From Ravibacter arvi (GTDB taxonomy: Bacteria > Bacteroidota > Bacteroidia > Cytophagales > Spirosomataceae), in assembly GCF_039540405.1 (NCBI RefSeq), contig NZ_BAABEY010000012.1, forward strand, positions 139,435 through 203,434: DNA of 64,000 bases. Direction: 5' to 3'. A program made the translations under genes and the position numbers. Positions 36,301 through 44,595 of this stretch are shown piece after piece. The stretch's first letter is position 1. Every line of letters begins with the position of its first letter. A model generated the notes under the pieces. The model did no database searches and was not told the DNA's origin. It saw only the letters and a program-made list of their open reading frames with translations.

Positions 36301-36751
36301 CTTTTTCGTCGGTTACCCTTCCCTTCACCTGCTTTTCCGCTGCCGGGTCCGACATACTTCTCAAAGGGGTTTCAAGAGTGCTTCCCGGTTCTTCCACACT
36401 GATGAGGATACGGTCGCGCACGATGCTGTATTTTACGCGGTCGGGCTCGAACAGGGCATCCAGCGTTTCAGAGACGCTTTTGTTCACCACTTTAAGCGTA
36501 ACTTTCCGTTTGAGCGGCACTAACCTTGATGTATATACGAACTTCACATTCGCCTTTTTCTCCACCTCGGCCAAAGCCGTTTTTATGTCCACACTTACAA
36601 AGTGGACGGTTACGGGCCTGGCGAGCAGTTCCTGGGCCTTTGCCTCATGCCCATAGGTATAGGCTGCCGTAACGAACCCGATGAACAGTTGCAAGACTGA
36701 TATTTTCATAAGGATACCCCACCTGGTTATGAGTTTTCTTGGTTTTTCCAT
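33347..36751 (-). CDS. SusC/RagA-family TonB-dependent receptor with STN domain
   Basis: This 1134-residue importer starts at the ATG at 36751 (MEKPRKLITRWGILMKISVLQLF), which sets a signal segment; an ATG 42 codons earlier gives an implausible leader. The STN domain (about 45-115, PVTVHFVSVDIKTALAEVEK and VKYSIVRDRILISV) implies signalling to the upstream FecR. A carboxypeptidase-regulatory domain and the EEVVVVGYSSKN plug start follow, then the barrel. The C-terminus ends FNSRKLLFGINIGF. It pairs with the SusD gene and sits upstream of sulfatases, so its substrate may be a sulfated compound. Confidence 0.95.
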   Translation of the reverse strand: MEKPRKLITRWGILMKISVLQLFIGFVTAAYTYGHEAKAQELLARPVTVHFVSVDIKTALAEVEKKANVKFVYTSRLVPLKRKVTLKVVNKSVSETLDALFEPDRVKYSIVRDRILISVEEPGSTLETPLRSMSDPAAEKQVKGRVTDEKGDGLPGVNIVVKGSQRGTISNVDGAFEISVPEGFAALTFSFVGYESQEIEVGSRTFVEVALKVDQKSLEEVVVVGYSSKNMSELSSAVSVINADKLKGVTTPSLGNMLQGKAPGVIVSSASGQPGAAPAVRIRGTGTISASADPLYVVDGVIGGTANPNDIESVTVLKDAAATGLYGSRAANGVIVITTKTGKAGKTKINLNTAIGSSSVLRGKFRMMNSRQYYDYSLPMYTADYDGKRASYIADLQKTNPNPTDAQIQAWLESKKFPTTLDGYLNINFPSSLLDHDTDWSDLVYRNGLTQNYELSASGGNEKTRFYVSGNYYDEEGNMTNSDYKRFNVRMNLSHQINDKLSISGRVNGKMDYTTFDYSGERGGAWTTFYNLPTDYPYNPDGSVRVGTEPDWFGRDRFNFLFPMQYNYSLARSTGVQGDFVLNYAINDFLSFSSTNRADLGNTRSEIYDDPRTLTGGIRNGLLTNGTGYSQSLLNSNLLKANKNWGQHTLSGLIGMEFQSNYGENVLSSGGGVPAGLGILDVAAVPVSVGGNKYKSNFNSYFSQADYSFADRYFLTASVRRDGSSKFGNRNQYGNFWALGGSWILSNEKFLAGNSTITFLKFRGSYGTTGNANITDFVTRGLYSFSQQYAGISAAIPARLSNPDLTWEKAYITNLGFNLGLFNRITLALDLYQRDTKNLLFDVPLSSAAGFSTQIQNVGFIRNKGIELDVTSVNFSSGGFSWETNFNIGFNRNRVMELYKNQDIDLGVRRVIVGKPLGTWYMQKWMGVDAQTGSPLWEKLTYDESGAVVKKENTSNYNEATRQVVGKSIPDFTGGFNNSLQYKGISLDFLFSFVSGADVYESLRENLGADGAYPTVNSVVLRPGESYWKNPGDQATHPKAILGGNLNSSKASSRFLLDASYIRLRNVRLAYQFPEAILKRLGLGQLSVYGTGDNLLTWTPYTGMDPEVGFEAGATGLAKYFNSRKLLFGINIGF

Positions 36752-36925
36752 TCCTTTGTCTGGTTGAATCTTGGACGATTTGACATAATACTCTCCTGTC
36801 TCTTTTTTCTCAAAGAGAGATAGCCGGATACTTTCCGGGGGTGTTATCTGCCGGGGATGGTGGTGCATTCCCGGCATTTTTTTAAGTTTTTTGTTAAGAA
36901 AAATTTATGGCATAGGTAACCGGGT

Positions 36926-37978
36926 TTAAGGTTTAGCGTTTATTTTTTTACAACCTCCTCCTGAAAGAAGAATCGTGCTGCCGTTCACCTCAACGCGGGA
37001 TTGCAGGACAGCACTGATAATTTCCATTTTTTCATACAGGTTATCCGACGTCAGGTCGGCCGTTACCGGGCATTCCAATATTTCGTCATTGCTAACTGTT
37101 ATTTCTACGCCGTAGGCTTTTTCGAGCTTTTCGATTACCGCGTGTAAAGGCGTTTCATCGAAATTGAAGGCGCCCGGCAAGAGATATTCCGTCTCATCGG
37201 AGACCAGTCTCGGTTCATCCACAAGACCTGTTACGTAATGTTCGCTTTGGTTAAAAAAGGTTACCTTCCTGTTGGGGGTAAGGATAACCCGGTTTTTCCC
37301 TTCCCTTTTATCGTCCGGTGTCGCCTTTTCCACCGTTACTTTACCCGTCACCACCGCGACTTCCGTGCCGCCGGCAGCCACCGGCCTGATCGTAAAGCTG
37401 GTTCCGAGCACACGGGTTAGCACCTGCCCGCTGAAAACAACAAACGGCCGGTCAACCTCCCGTTTGACATCAAAAAAACCGCTCCCTTCCAGGAACACTT
37501 CACGCTGGCCGGGAGAAAAAACCGCCGGATAACGCAGCTTTCCACCTGGCTGAAGAACCACTTTGCTGCCGTCAGGAAGAAAAACTTCCCTGCTTTCCGG
37601 TCCGTCATGGCTTACCACCTTCCAGCCGGCTGTGGCTTCCGCTTTTGCCGTCTGTCCCGGCAAAACGTCCTGGCTTCCGAAAGACTTGTTATAGAAATAT
37701 ACGGTAGCCCCCACTACGAGGACAATGGCTGCTGCGGCTTTCCACCACGCCCCGGTTCCTACCCTGTCCGGTATATTTGTGCCATTTTCTACCGTCAACC
37801 TTGTTCCTCTTTCAATTCCGGCCCAGATCCTGTCTTCTATTTCCTTTCTCTCATCCTGTTTTTCCGTATCAGCCGAAAACAGCCGGTGCCAGGTATCCAG
37901 GTCCTCCCGGATATGCCGGGGCAACCTCCCCTCACGGTATCGTTTTAACAACTTTATGAACCCACCCGACAATTTCAT
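36926..37978 (-). CDS. FecR-family anti-sigma factor of the sulfatase locus
   Basis: This 350-residue regulator has an N-terminal cytoplasmic sigma-binding part (1-78), one membrane segment (about 79-97, WKAAAAIVLVVGATVYFY), a periplasmic FecR domain (about 125-235, with GSGFFDVKREVDRPFVV and VLGTSFTI) and a C-terminal DUF4974-like domain (about 270-340). It should receive a signal from the STN domain of the SusC encoded next and control the ECF sigma encoded 138 nt upstream. Confidence 0.95.
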   Translation of the reverse strand: MKLSGGFIKLLKRYREGRLPRHIREDLDTWHRLFSADTEKQDERKEIEDRIWAGIERGTRLTVENGTNIPDRVGTGAWWKAAAAIVLVVGATVYFYNKSFGSQDVLPGQTAKAEATAGWKVVSHDGPESREVFLPDGSKVVLQPGGKLRYPAVFSPGQREVFLEGSGFFDVKREVDRPFVVFSGQVLTRVLGTSFTIRPVAAGGTEVAVVTGKVTVEKATPDDKREGKNRVILTPNRKVTFFNQSEHYVTGLVDEPRLVSDETEYLLPGAFNFDETPLHAVIEKLEKAYGVEITVSNDEILECPVTADLTSDNLYEKMEIISAVLQSRVEVNGSTILLSGGGCKKINAKP

Positions 37979-38116
37979 TTCTCTTTCCTGATTTAGAAGA
38001 AAGTCGGCTTTCGCTCACCAGCACCGCAACTTTGCCAGACGAATCTTTGAAAAATTACAGAAAGCTCCTCGAATTCGCACCATTTCGCACAATAAATACA
38101 ATTCCTTGTTTGGGCT

Positions 38117-38749
38117 CTATTTCGGGATTAATCCGGCTATCGCCAAAAGCAGACTTTCGGCGCCGAAACCAGCGGCGGTTAATGCGGCAGAACAGATCAG
38201 GAATCTCCTGAGGTGCTCTTTCATTGTCCGCAGCGCAAAAGTGATATGGTACTCTACGGTACGTACCGGGATATCAGTCAGGACGGAAATTTCCTTTGCC
38301 GACATCTGGTCCAGGCGATTCAACCTGAAAATCTCCCGGGTCTTCTCCGGCAGCAATGTGAGACCGGTTTGTATCGCCGATTGAAGCTCCTCGTAGGCGA
38401 GGGCTTCTTCTCCGTCCAGTCCCTGGCTTTCCAGCGACCTGATCCCGTCAGAAGCCTCTTCATGGTGCTTACGGACCTGGTTGGCTCTTATAACATCAAT
38501 GACCCGGTTTCTTGCCGCCCTGAACAGGTAAGCTTCAAATCGCTCTATCTCAAGCGCATTCCGTCTCCGCCAGAGATCGATAAAAATATCCTGGACAATT
38601 TCTTCGGCGATCCCCTGAAGCGTTACCCGCTGTACCACATAGTCGTACAACCTGCTCCAGTAGCGTTTATAAATAGCCCGAAGTGCATACTCCTCCCCCA
38701 TGGCAAGGTGCTTCAGAAGCTCAGCATCGGGCACAACAGTATCCTGCAT
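38117..38749 (-). CDS. RNA polymerase ECF-type sigma-70 factor of the sulfatase locus
   Basis: This 210-residue factor has region 2 (about 15-90, GIAEEIVQDIFIDLWRRR and AYLFRAARNRVIDVIR) and region 4 (about 125-185, MSAKEISVLTDIPVRTVEYHITFAL). The C-terminal tail is hydrophobic. It heads the minus-strand series fecR, susC, susD, metallohydrolase, three sulfatases, phospholipase C. It probably drives that set when the receptor binds ligand. Confidence 0.93.
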   Translation of the reverse strand: MQDTVVPDAELLKHLAMGEEYALRAIYKRYWSRLYDYVVQRVTLQGIAEEIVQDIFIDLWRRRNALEIERFEAYLFRAARNRVIDVIRANQVRKHHEEASDGIRSLESQGLDGEEALAYEELQSAIQTGLTLLPEKTREIFRLNRLDQMSAKEISVLTDIPVRTVEYHITFALRTMKEHLRRFLICSAALTAAGFGAESLLLAIAGLIPK

Positions 38750-38814
38750 AGCGGGGTTTCCTTATATAACAAAAAGGTGCCGTAAACTTTCTAAAAATAC
38801 CGGATAAAAACAAC

Positions 38815-38843
38815 TTTGCTAAATTTACAAAATGTGATCTTTG
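38815..38843 (+). promoter_or_regulatory. Candidate argB promoter
   Basis: TTTG at 38815-38818, then 17 nt, then GATCTTTG at 38836-38843, one mismatch from TAnnTTTG. It leaves a leader of about 125 nt before argB. Confidence 0.35.
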
Positions 38844-38975
38844 TTTTTCGTACCCCCTGGTGTATCCACCCTACTCTGCCTGCGCACCGAGACAGCCTCG
38901 CGGCATGAAAGTGCCTCGCGGGGTTTGTCAAACGTCTTTCTATCGTTAATTTCACCGTTCAGAATTTAATCCTGC

Positions 38976-39764
38976 ATGAAAAATAACAGCCTTTCCGTCA
39001 TTAAAATCGGCGGCAATATCATTGATAACCCCGAAGCCAGTAAGAATTTCCTAGAGAAGTTTTCTGATCTGCCCGGGGCTAAAATTCTCATCCACGGCGG
39101 CGGGAAAGTAGCCACCCAAACGGCTTCCCGCCTGGGCATTGAAACCCGGATGGTCGAAGGCCGCCGCATAACCGACCGGGCGATGCTCGAGGTGGTAACC
39201 ATGGTTTACGGCGGGCTTGTCAACAAAAATATTGTCGCCACGTTGCAATCTCTGAAAACCAACGCCATCGGTCTGACCGGCGCCGATGCCGGGATCATTG
39301 AAGCTGAAAAAAGGCCCGTAAAAACTATTGACTATGGTTATGTCGGTGACGTAAAATCCGTGAACAGCGCCATACTTACGAACTTTTTAGAGAACGGGCT
39401 GGTACCTGTCATTGCCCCGCTCACCTTTTCGGCCGCAGGCGATCTTCTCAATACCAACGCCGACACCATGGCGTCTGCTGCAGCGGTTGCCCTGGCCGGG
39501 AATTTCAACGTTTCGCTCATCTATTGTTTTGAGAAAGACGGCGTACTTTCCGACCCGGACAACGATGAAAGTGTAATCTCTGCATTAGAACCCGGGCTGT
39601 ATGCGACTTATAAACAAAGCGGCGTTATCAATAAAGGAATGATCCCCAAACTGGACAATTCTTTTGATGCGCTTGCAAAAGGGGTCGGGCGCGTAGTCAT
39701 ATGCCACGCAAAAGATCTGCATGCAGCAGTGGAAGGGAGTAAGGGGACTCAGATTCATTTGTAG
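38976..39764 (+). CDS. argB: Acetylglutamate kinase
   Basis: ArgB phosphorylates the N-acylated glutamate in arginine synthesis. The 262-residue protein has the amino-acid kinase fold: VIKIGGNII (8-16), IHGGGKVATQTASRLG (about 39-54), the GLTGADAGII loop, LNTNADTMASAAA (about 158-170) and the C-terminal NKGMIPKLDNSFDAL. Some Bacteroidota use N-succinyl instead of N-acetyl intermediates, so the acyl group is not settled by sequence. No other arg gene is adjacent, so it stands alone. Confidence 0.93.
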   Translation: MKNNSLSVIKIGGNIIDNPEASKNFLEKFSDLPGAKILIHGGGKVATQTASRLGIETRMVEGRRITDRAMLEVVTMVYGGLVNKNIVATLQSLKTNAIGLTGADAGIIEAEKRPVKTIDYGYVGDVKSVNSAILTNFLENGLVPVIAPLTFSAAGDLLNTNADTMASAAAVALAGNFNVSLIYCFEKDGVLSDPDNDESVISALEPGLYATYKQSGVINKGMIPKLDNSFDALAKGVGRVVICHAKDLHAAVEGSKGTQIHL

Positions 39765-39790
39765 GATTCGCAACGTCGGCTACGGAACCC

Positions 39791-39886
39791 GTCATTGCGG
39801 GCGGAACGCAGTGGAGCCGAGGAATCTCCGGCATTGTTATGTGAAGAGGAGATCCCTCCATTCCGCTGCGCTTCAGTCGGGATGAC
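39791..39886 (+). repeat. Degenerate 96-bp member of the 114-bp element family
   Basis: This unit runs from GTCATTGCGGG to GTCGGGATGAC and retains the GGAATCTCC/GAGGAGATCC inner pair. The centre has lost about 18 bp relative to the 114-bp copies. It occupies most of the gap between argB and the class V aminotransferase gene. Confidence 0.7.
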
Positions 39887-39940
39887 CTCGGTTTTTGACA
39901 ATCTAATTTGACAATTTCAAAATTTATCAACCCTTTTGTT

Positions 39941-41227
39941 ATGAGTAACCGTCGTTCCTTCCTCAAAAAAAGTGCCGCTTTGGGTCTAGGCGCTTTCGGC
40001 GCCGATAGCCTTTTTAACGCTTTGCATGCCCAATCTTTTTCGGAAGCGGAAAAACTCTGGAACCCCGCCTCGCAGGACAACGAAGCGTATTGGTCGGTCA
40101 TCCAGGATGCCTATACCGCCAGTCGCAGCGAGGTGATCATACTCAACAACGGCGGGGTCTCGCCTTCTCCTGTTTCTGTCCAGGTAGCACTGGAAAAGTA
40201 CAATCTTCAGGCTGCCCAAGGCCCTTCCTACTACATGTGGCGGATCATGGACAAAGGTCGCGAACCACTTCGCAAGCACCTCGCCGCGCTCGCCGGCGCT
40301 GATCCTGATGAGATCGCCATCAATCGCAACGCTACCGAAGCGCTTAATACAGTTATCTTTGGTCTGCCGCTCCAGAAAGGCGACGAGGTTATCGGTACAA
40401 TGCAGGACTATCCGAACATGATCCAGGCCTGGAAGCAGCGGCAGCTCCGGGAGGGCGTAGTCTACAAGCAATTGTCGTTCGATTTCCCGGTTGAAAGCGA
40501 AGAGCAAATTGTAAAGGCGTTCGAAAACGCCATTACGCCCAAAACCAAAATCATCCATGTTACACATATTATCAACTGGGTAGGCCAAATTATGCCCGTC
40601 CGGAAGATTTGTGACATGGCACATAAAAGAGGTATTGAAGTAGTAGTCGACGGCGCGCATTCGTTCGCGGTTCTGGACTATAAAATCCCCGATCTTAATT
40701 GCGATTATTTCGGCACCAGCCTGCACAAATTCCTGAGTGCGCCGGTAGGAAGCGGGATGATGTGGATCAAAAAGGACAAAATTCCCAAAATATGGCCCCT
40801 CCTGTGCAACAGCGTACCCAATAGCGGCGATATCCGGAAGTTTGAAACGCTGGGAACCAGAAGTTTCCCGATAGAACAAGCCATCGGGGAAGCGGTCAAT
40901 TTCCAGGAAGCAATCGGGAACAAACGAAAGCAGGAACGGCTGCATTTCCTGAAAAAATACTGGGCAGAAAAGGCAGCAAAAATTCCGGGCGTGAAAATAC
41001 ATACGTCCCTGAAACCGGAATTCTCCTGCGCTATTGCAGGCTTCAGCGTAGATGGGCTAAAACCTTCCGAAGTAGACAGCCAACTCTTCCAAAAACACAA
41101 TATTCATACAGTGGGGATTGTTTGGGAAAACATTAGCTGCGTTCGTGTAACGCCACATGTCTATACAAAACTGGAACATCTCGACAAGCTGGTCGGTGCG
41201 ATTGAACAAATCGCGAAACGTGTCTGA
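39941..41227 (+). CDS. Tat-exported class V aminotransferase-fold PLP protein (isopenicillin N epimerase-like)
   Basis: This is a 428-residue fold-type I PLP enzyme. The start at 39941 opens a twin-arginine signal (NRRSFLKKSAALGLGAFG), so export as a folded holoenzyme is expected; an in-frame ATG at 39908 adds 11 residues before the signal. The PLP lysine is Lys263 in GTSLHKFLSAPVGSG, and Asp237 in VDGAHS contacts the pyridine nitrogen. The overall pattern fits the epimerase/cysteine desulfurase-like branch. The reaction and substrate are not known. An exported PLP enzyme is unusual for cytosolic metabolism. Confidence 0.85.
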   Translation: MSNRRSFLKKSAALGLGAFGADSLFNALHAQSFSEAEKLWNPASQDNEAYWSVIQDAYTASRSEVIILNNGGVSPSPVSVQVALEKYNLQAAQGPSYYMWRIMDKGREPLRKHLAALAGADPDEIAINRNATEALNTVIFGLPLQKGDEVIGTMQDYPNMIQAWKQRQLREGVVYKQLSFDFPVESEEQIVKAFENAITPKTKIIHVTHIINWVGQIMPVRKICDMAHKRGIEVVVDGAHSFAVLDYKIPDLNCDYFGTSLHKFLSAPVGSGMMWIKKDKIPKIWPLLCNSVPNSGDIRKFETLGTRSFPIEQAIGEAVNFQEAIGNKRKQERLHFLKKYWAEKAAKIPGVKIHTSLKPEFSCAIAGFSVDGLKPSEVDSQLFQKHNIHTVGIVWENISCVRVTPHVYTKLEHLDKLVGAIEQIAKRV

Positions 41228-41259
41228 CCCAAGACAAAAACACAAAAACGAATAAAATT

Positions 41260-41314
41260 AATTGCGGGGAATAGGGTTCATTTTATACAAATCCCGTTCC
41301 CCGCAATTGTTTTA
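41260..41314 (+). terminator. Rho-independent terminator of the class V aminotransferase gene
   Basis: AATTGCGGGGAA (41260-41271) pairs with TTCCCCGCAATT (41297-41308), with an inner GGG/CCC pair, followed by GTTTTA. It lies 33 nt after the stop. The rest of the 290-bp gap to 41517 shows no gene. Confidence 0.8.
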
Positions 41315-41517
41315 TCCCGCCCCCTTCTTTAACCTGCTTGTTCCCAAACCATTCCGTATTTTTTTATAGAAATAATGGCACAGTTTTTTATGTAGAATTT
41401 GATCAGGCCCAACCTTATTAAATCGAAAATATCCGACGACTCCCCAACCTGTTATCACCTTATTTGTTTCCCCAAAACTACATTTTCCGACTATTTGCAA
41501 CACTACTTTTCAACTAT

Positions 41518-43740
41518 ATGAAAAACGCTATTCTCTTTTCAGTGTTTGCCTTCGCCCTTGTAAACATTGGCACCTCTTTCGGCCAGGCACAATTAACCAA
41601 CCTTCCCACGCTTTACATCACGACTGACAATAACCAGGTGATCGACAGTAAAGAAATTTATGTACCCGGATCGCTGAAAGTGGTGGCCGGAAGCGGGGTA
41701 CCCGGCTTATACGACGGCAGGATTGAAATCAGGGGGCGGGGAAATGCCACATGGTTCGCTCCTAAAAAACCCTACAGGATCAAGCTGGCCTCCCGGTATC
41801 AGCTCCTCGGAATGCCGTCAAACGCCCGGAACTGGGCGCTGCTGGCAAACTATTTCGACGATACCCTTCTCAGAAACGCACTGGCTTTCGAAATCAGTAA
41901 ATTTCTCGGCTTCGAATACACGTGTGCCTACCGGTTTGTAGACGTATATCTGAATGGCACCTACCTGGGCAACTATACCCTGACCGACCATGTACAGGTA
42001 GAAGACCACCGGGTGGTAGTAGACGAGCTTTCAGCTGCCGACACCCAGCTACCGGCTATTTCGGGTGGTTATTTCTTCCAGGAGGAAATTTATGCAGAGG
42101 GGGAAGACGGGTACTTTCAGACGAGCCATGCCAACCGCTATGCCGTCAAATACCCAGATGCCGAAGATATCAACCAACAACAGCGCGACTACATTGTCAA
42201 CTATGTCAATGACTATGAAAACCGGCTGCTCGGACCAAATTCATTAGACCCGGTGCTGGGCTACAACCCCGTAATGGACCGTGCTTCACAAGTAAACTGG
42301 CAAATTACAAACGAGCTTAGCGGCAATCCCGACGCCTACCTCAGCGTCTATATGTTCAAAAAAAGGAATGATCCCAAGCTCTATTTCGGCCCGGTATGGG
42401 ACAATGACAAGGCCTTTAACAACTCCGAAAGGTTCGCTGACATGACCTATCTGTCCATGCACGAAGTGGCCAACGGAAACGGTAAAATCCAGAAGATGAA
42501 CCTGGACCCGGCCTTTATCGAAGCGATGAAGAACCGGTGGAAGGTATTGAGAAGCGCAGGAATGTATGAATACCTGGATGCCAAAATAGTGGAGTTCGCC
42601 CAGCAACTCAACCAGTCGCAGGCACTCAATTTTAACCTGCCGGATATCACCAATCAGCCGGCTTCGCCACTCAATTTCCAGCAACGAATTGAAAAGCTCC
42701 GTGCTTACCTTAAAAAAAGAACGGCCTTCCTCGACTACCAGCTCACCAGGGAGATTGAGAACGGGCAGTACTACAAAATCGCCAATATCGGCGCCAGGCA
42801 ACCGATTTCTCCCAACTCCACCAATGATCCGGCAGTTGTCCCTAAAAACGACTCGGATACCGACACGGCCCTTGAATGGGAGATGCTGCCGGACGGGTCC
42901 GGGGAACCCGGCTTCTATCGCATGAAAAACCGAAAAACCGGCCTGGTCCTGACCCAGAACGGCACCAGTATTTTTTCGGCTCAACAATTACCAGGTGCCG
43001 ATCCTTCCCAACGATGGAAAATCGGGAAAATCCCCAATCAGTCGTATGTTTCGCTTCAGGCGCCTACCGCGTCCGGCCTGAAAGCCCTCAGCCAGTCGGG
43101 CGGAACCTTGTCGCTGAACCCTGATTTGAATAATCTTGAAAGCAGCTCTTCCAGGAGGTGGCTTCTTATTCCTACCGAAGTCAACGACCCGGCATTGCCG
43201 GTTGTCCTTTCCTCCTTTTATTCCAGGCTGGAAGAAAACAAGGTTGAGCTGCGTTGGCGCGTGGCAGAAGCCGCAGATTTCAGCCACGTTGAGATTCTCC
43301 GCACAACAAAGCCCGGATCCGAAACAGCAATCGGGCAGGTTTTCTTACGCGAGAACCCCACCGGAAGCTACCAGTTCACCGACCACCAACCGGGGATCGG
43401 CCTGAATCTCTACCGGCTTCGCCTGGTCGATCTGGACGGGAGTTTTACCTATACGCCATATGTCCGGGAAAGCTATTACGGTATCGGCGCCGTAACTGCA
43501 TTTCCGGTACCGGCCAGGTCCAAATTATCATTGTCGTTCAAGAGTTATGCCTATACCGGGCCTGCGGTTGCCACCATCCTGGACCAGCTGGGGCAGGCAA
43601 TTGTCAAAGAAACCGTGAACGTCACTGCAGGCGCCAACCTGGTAAGTTTGGAAGTCGGTCAGTTACAGCCCGGAGTTCATCATTTTATGATCAGTTTCCC
43701 GGATCACCAGGTTTCAAAGCGCGTGGTTATTGAGCCATAG
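41518..43740 (+). CDS. CotH-kinase family secreted protein with type IX sorting tail
   Basis: This 740-residue secreted protein has a signal peptide (about 1-24). The first 430 residues match the CotH kinase domain: IRGRGNATWF near residue 75, KKPYRIKLA, NWALLANYFDDTLLRN, DVYLNGTYLGNYTLTDHV, GPVWDNDKAF. CotH of Bacillus is a protein kinase-like fold. Then comes a ricin-type beta-trefoil-like region (about 450-570) and a C-terminal domain with PVPARSKLSLSF and LQPGVHHFMISF that fits a Por/type IX secretion sorting tail. It should be surface-attached or released. The start at 41518 is preferred because it begins the signal peptide. Confidence 0.85.
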   Translation: MKNAILFSVFAFALVNIGTSFGQAQLTNLPTLYITTDNNQVIDSKEIYVPGSLKVVAGSGVPGLYDGRIEIRGRGNATWFAPKKPYRIKLASRYQLLGMPSNARNWALLANYFDDTLLRNALAFEISKFLGFEYTCAYRFVDVYLNGTYLGNYTLTDHVQVEDHRVVVDELSAADTQLPAISGGYFFQEEIYAEGEDGYFQTSHANRYAVKYPDAEDINQQQRDYIVNYVNDYENRLLGPNSLDPVLGYNPVMDRASQVNWQITNELSGNPDAYLSVYMFKKRNDPKLYFGPVWDNDKAFNNSERFADMTYLSMHEVANGNGKIQKMNLDPAFIEAMKNRWKVLRSAGMYEYLDAKIVEFAQQLNQSQALNFNLPDITNQPASPLNFQQRIEKLRAYLKKRTAFLDYQLTREIENGQYYKIANIGARQPISPNSTNDPAVVPKNDSDTDTALEWEMLPDGSGEPGFYRMKNRKTGLVLTQNGTSIFSAQQLPGADPSQRWKIGKIPNQSYVSLQAPTASGLKALSQSGGTLSLNPDLNNLESSSSRRWLLIPTEVNDPALPVVLSSFYSRLEENKVELRWRVAEAADFSHVEILRTTKPGSETAIGQVFLRENPTGSYQFTDHQPGIGLNLYRLRLVDLDGSFTYTPYVRESYYGIGAVTAFPVPARSKLSLSFKSYAYTGPAVATILDQLGQAIVKETVNVTAGANLVSLEVGQLQPGVHHFMISFPDHQVSKRVVIEP

Positions 43741-43756
43741 TGGGGAAGCCTGATGG

Positions 43757-44470
43757 GTCATCCCGAGAAAGAAGTTTTTTTTGCGAAAACACCTTGTAGC
43801 GGAGATGACAAATAGATGTTGTCAATGGTAGTCAATGGTAGCCTCCGGCTACCACCCGGAGGGTCATCCTGAAGCGGAGCGCAGCGGAGTCGAAGGATCT
43901 CCTGTTGTTATAAAAAGTCCTCTAAAAGGGATTGGGTGCAGGGACCGGGAGATCCCTCCGCTGCGGTCGGGATGACCCTCCGGTTGGTGCGGCTCCATCC
44001 ATCGTGTTGTCAATGGTAGCGCATCTGCCGGATGGTCATCCTGAGAAAGAAGTTTTTTGCGAAAACACCTTGTAGCGGAGATGACAAATAGATGTTGTCA
44101 ATGGAAGTCAATGGTAGCCGGAGGCTGCCACCCGGACGGTCATCCTGAAGCGGAGCGCAGCGGAGTCGAAGGATCTCCTGTTGTTATAAAAAGTCCTCTA
44201 AAAGGGATTGGGTGCAGGGACCGGGAGATCCCTCCGCTGCGGTCGGGATGACCATCCGGTTGGAGCGGCGCCATCCATCGTGTTGTCAATGGTAGCGCAT
44301 CTGCCGGATGGTCATCCTGAATGGAACGCAGTGGAACTGAAGGATCTCCTGTTGCTATAAAAAAGCCCTCTGAAAGGGATTGGGTACGGGGAGCGGGAGA
44401 TCCCTCCGCTGCGGTCGGGATGACCCTCCGGTTGGAGCGGCGCCATCCATCGTGTTGTCAATGGTAGCCC
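43757..44470 (+). repeat. Tandem array of about 277-bp units containing three 114-bp elements
   Basis: Two near-identical units begin at about 43757 and 44035. Each has a GAGAAAGAAGTTTTTT block, a GTTGTCAATGGTAG block, and a 114-bp element (43863-43976 and 44139-44252). A third 114-bp element (44311-44424) follows without the first block. Every element runs from GTCATCC to GGATGAC with an inner GGATCTCC/GGAGATCC pair. The array fills the 855-bp gap 43741-44595 between the CotH gene and uvrB. The short ORFs in it are only repeat translations. Confidence 0.9.
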
Positions 44471-44595
44471 GGCCGGAGGATCTCTTCCTCAGGGGCAGGC
44501 GGGTGACAAGGCCACCGGCTCAAACCTTTTTCCGCGCTACAGAACCTTCAGCCCGGGTTATCTGTTATCTTGTACGGGCCACATAAACTGACCGG

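Noticed and set aside
36849..36876. Hairpin TGCCGGG/CCCGGCA upstream of the second susC as a terminator
   Set aside because: No U-tract follows on the minus strand and the short stem could be chance; not listed as a feature.
44057..44586. Short plus-strand frames between the CotH gene and uvrB
   Set aside because: They are translations of the 114-bp and 277-bp repeats.
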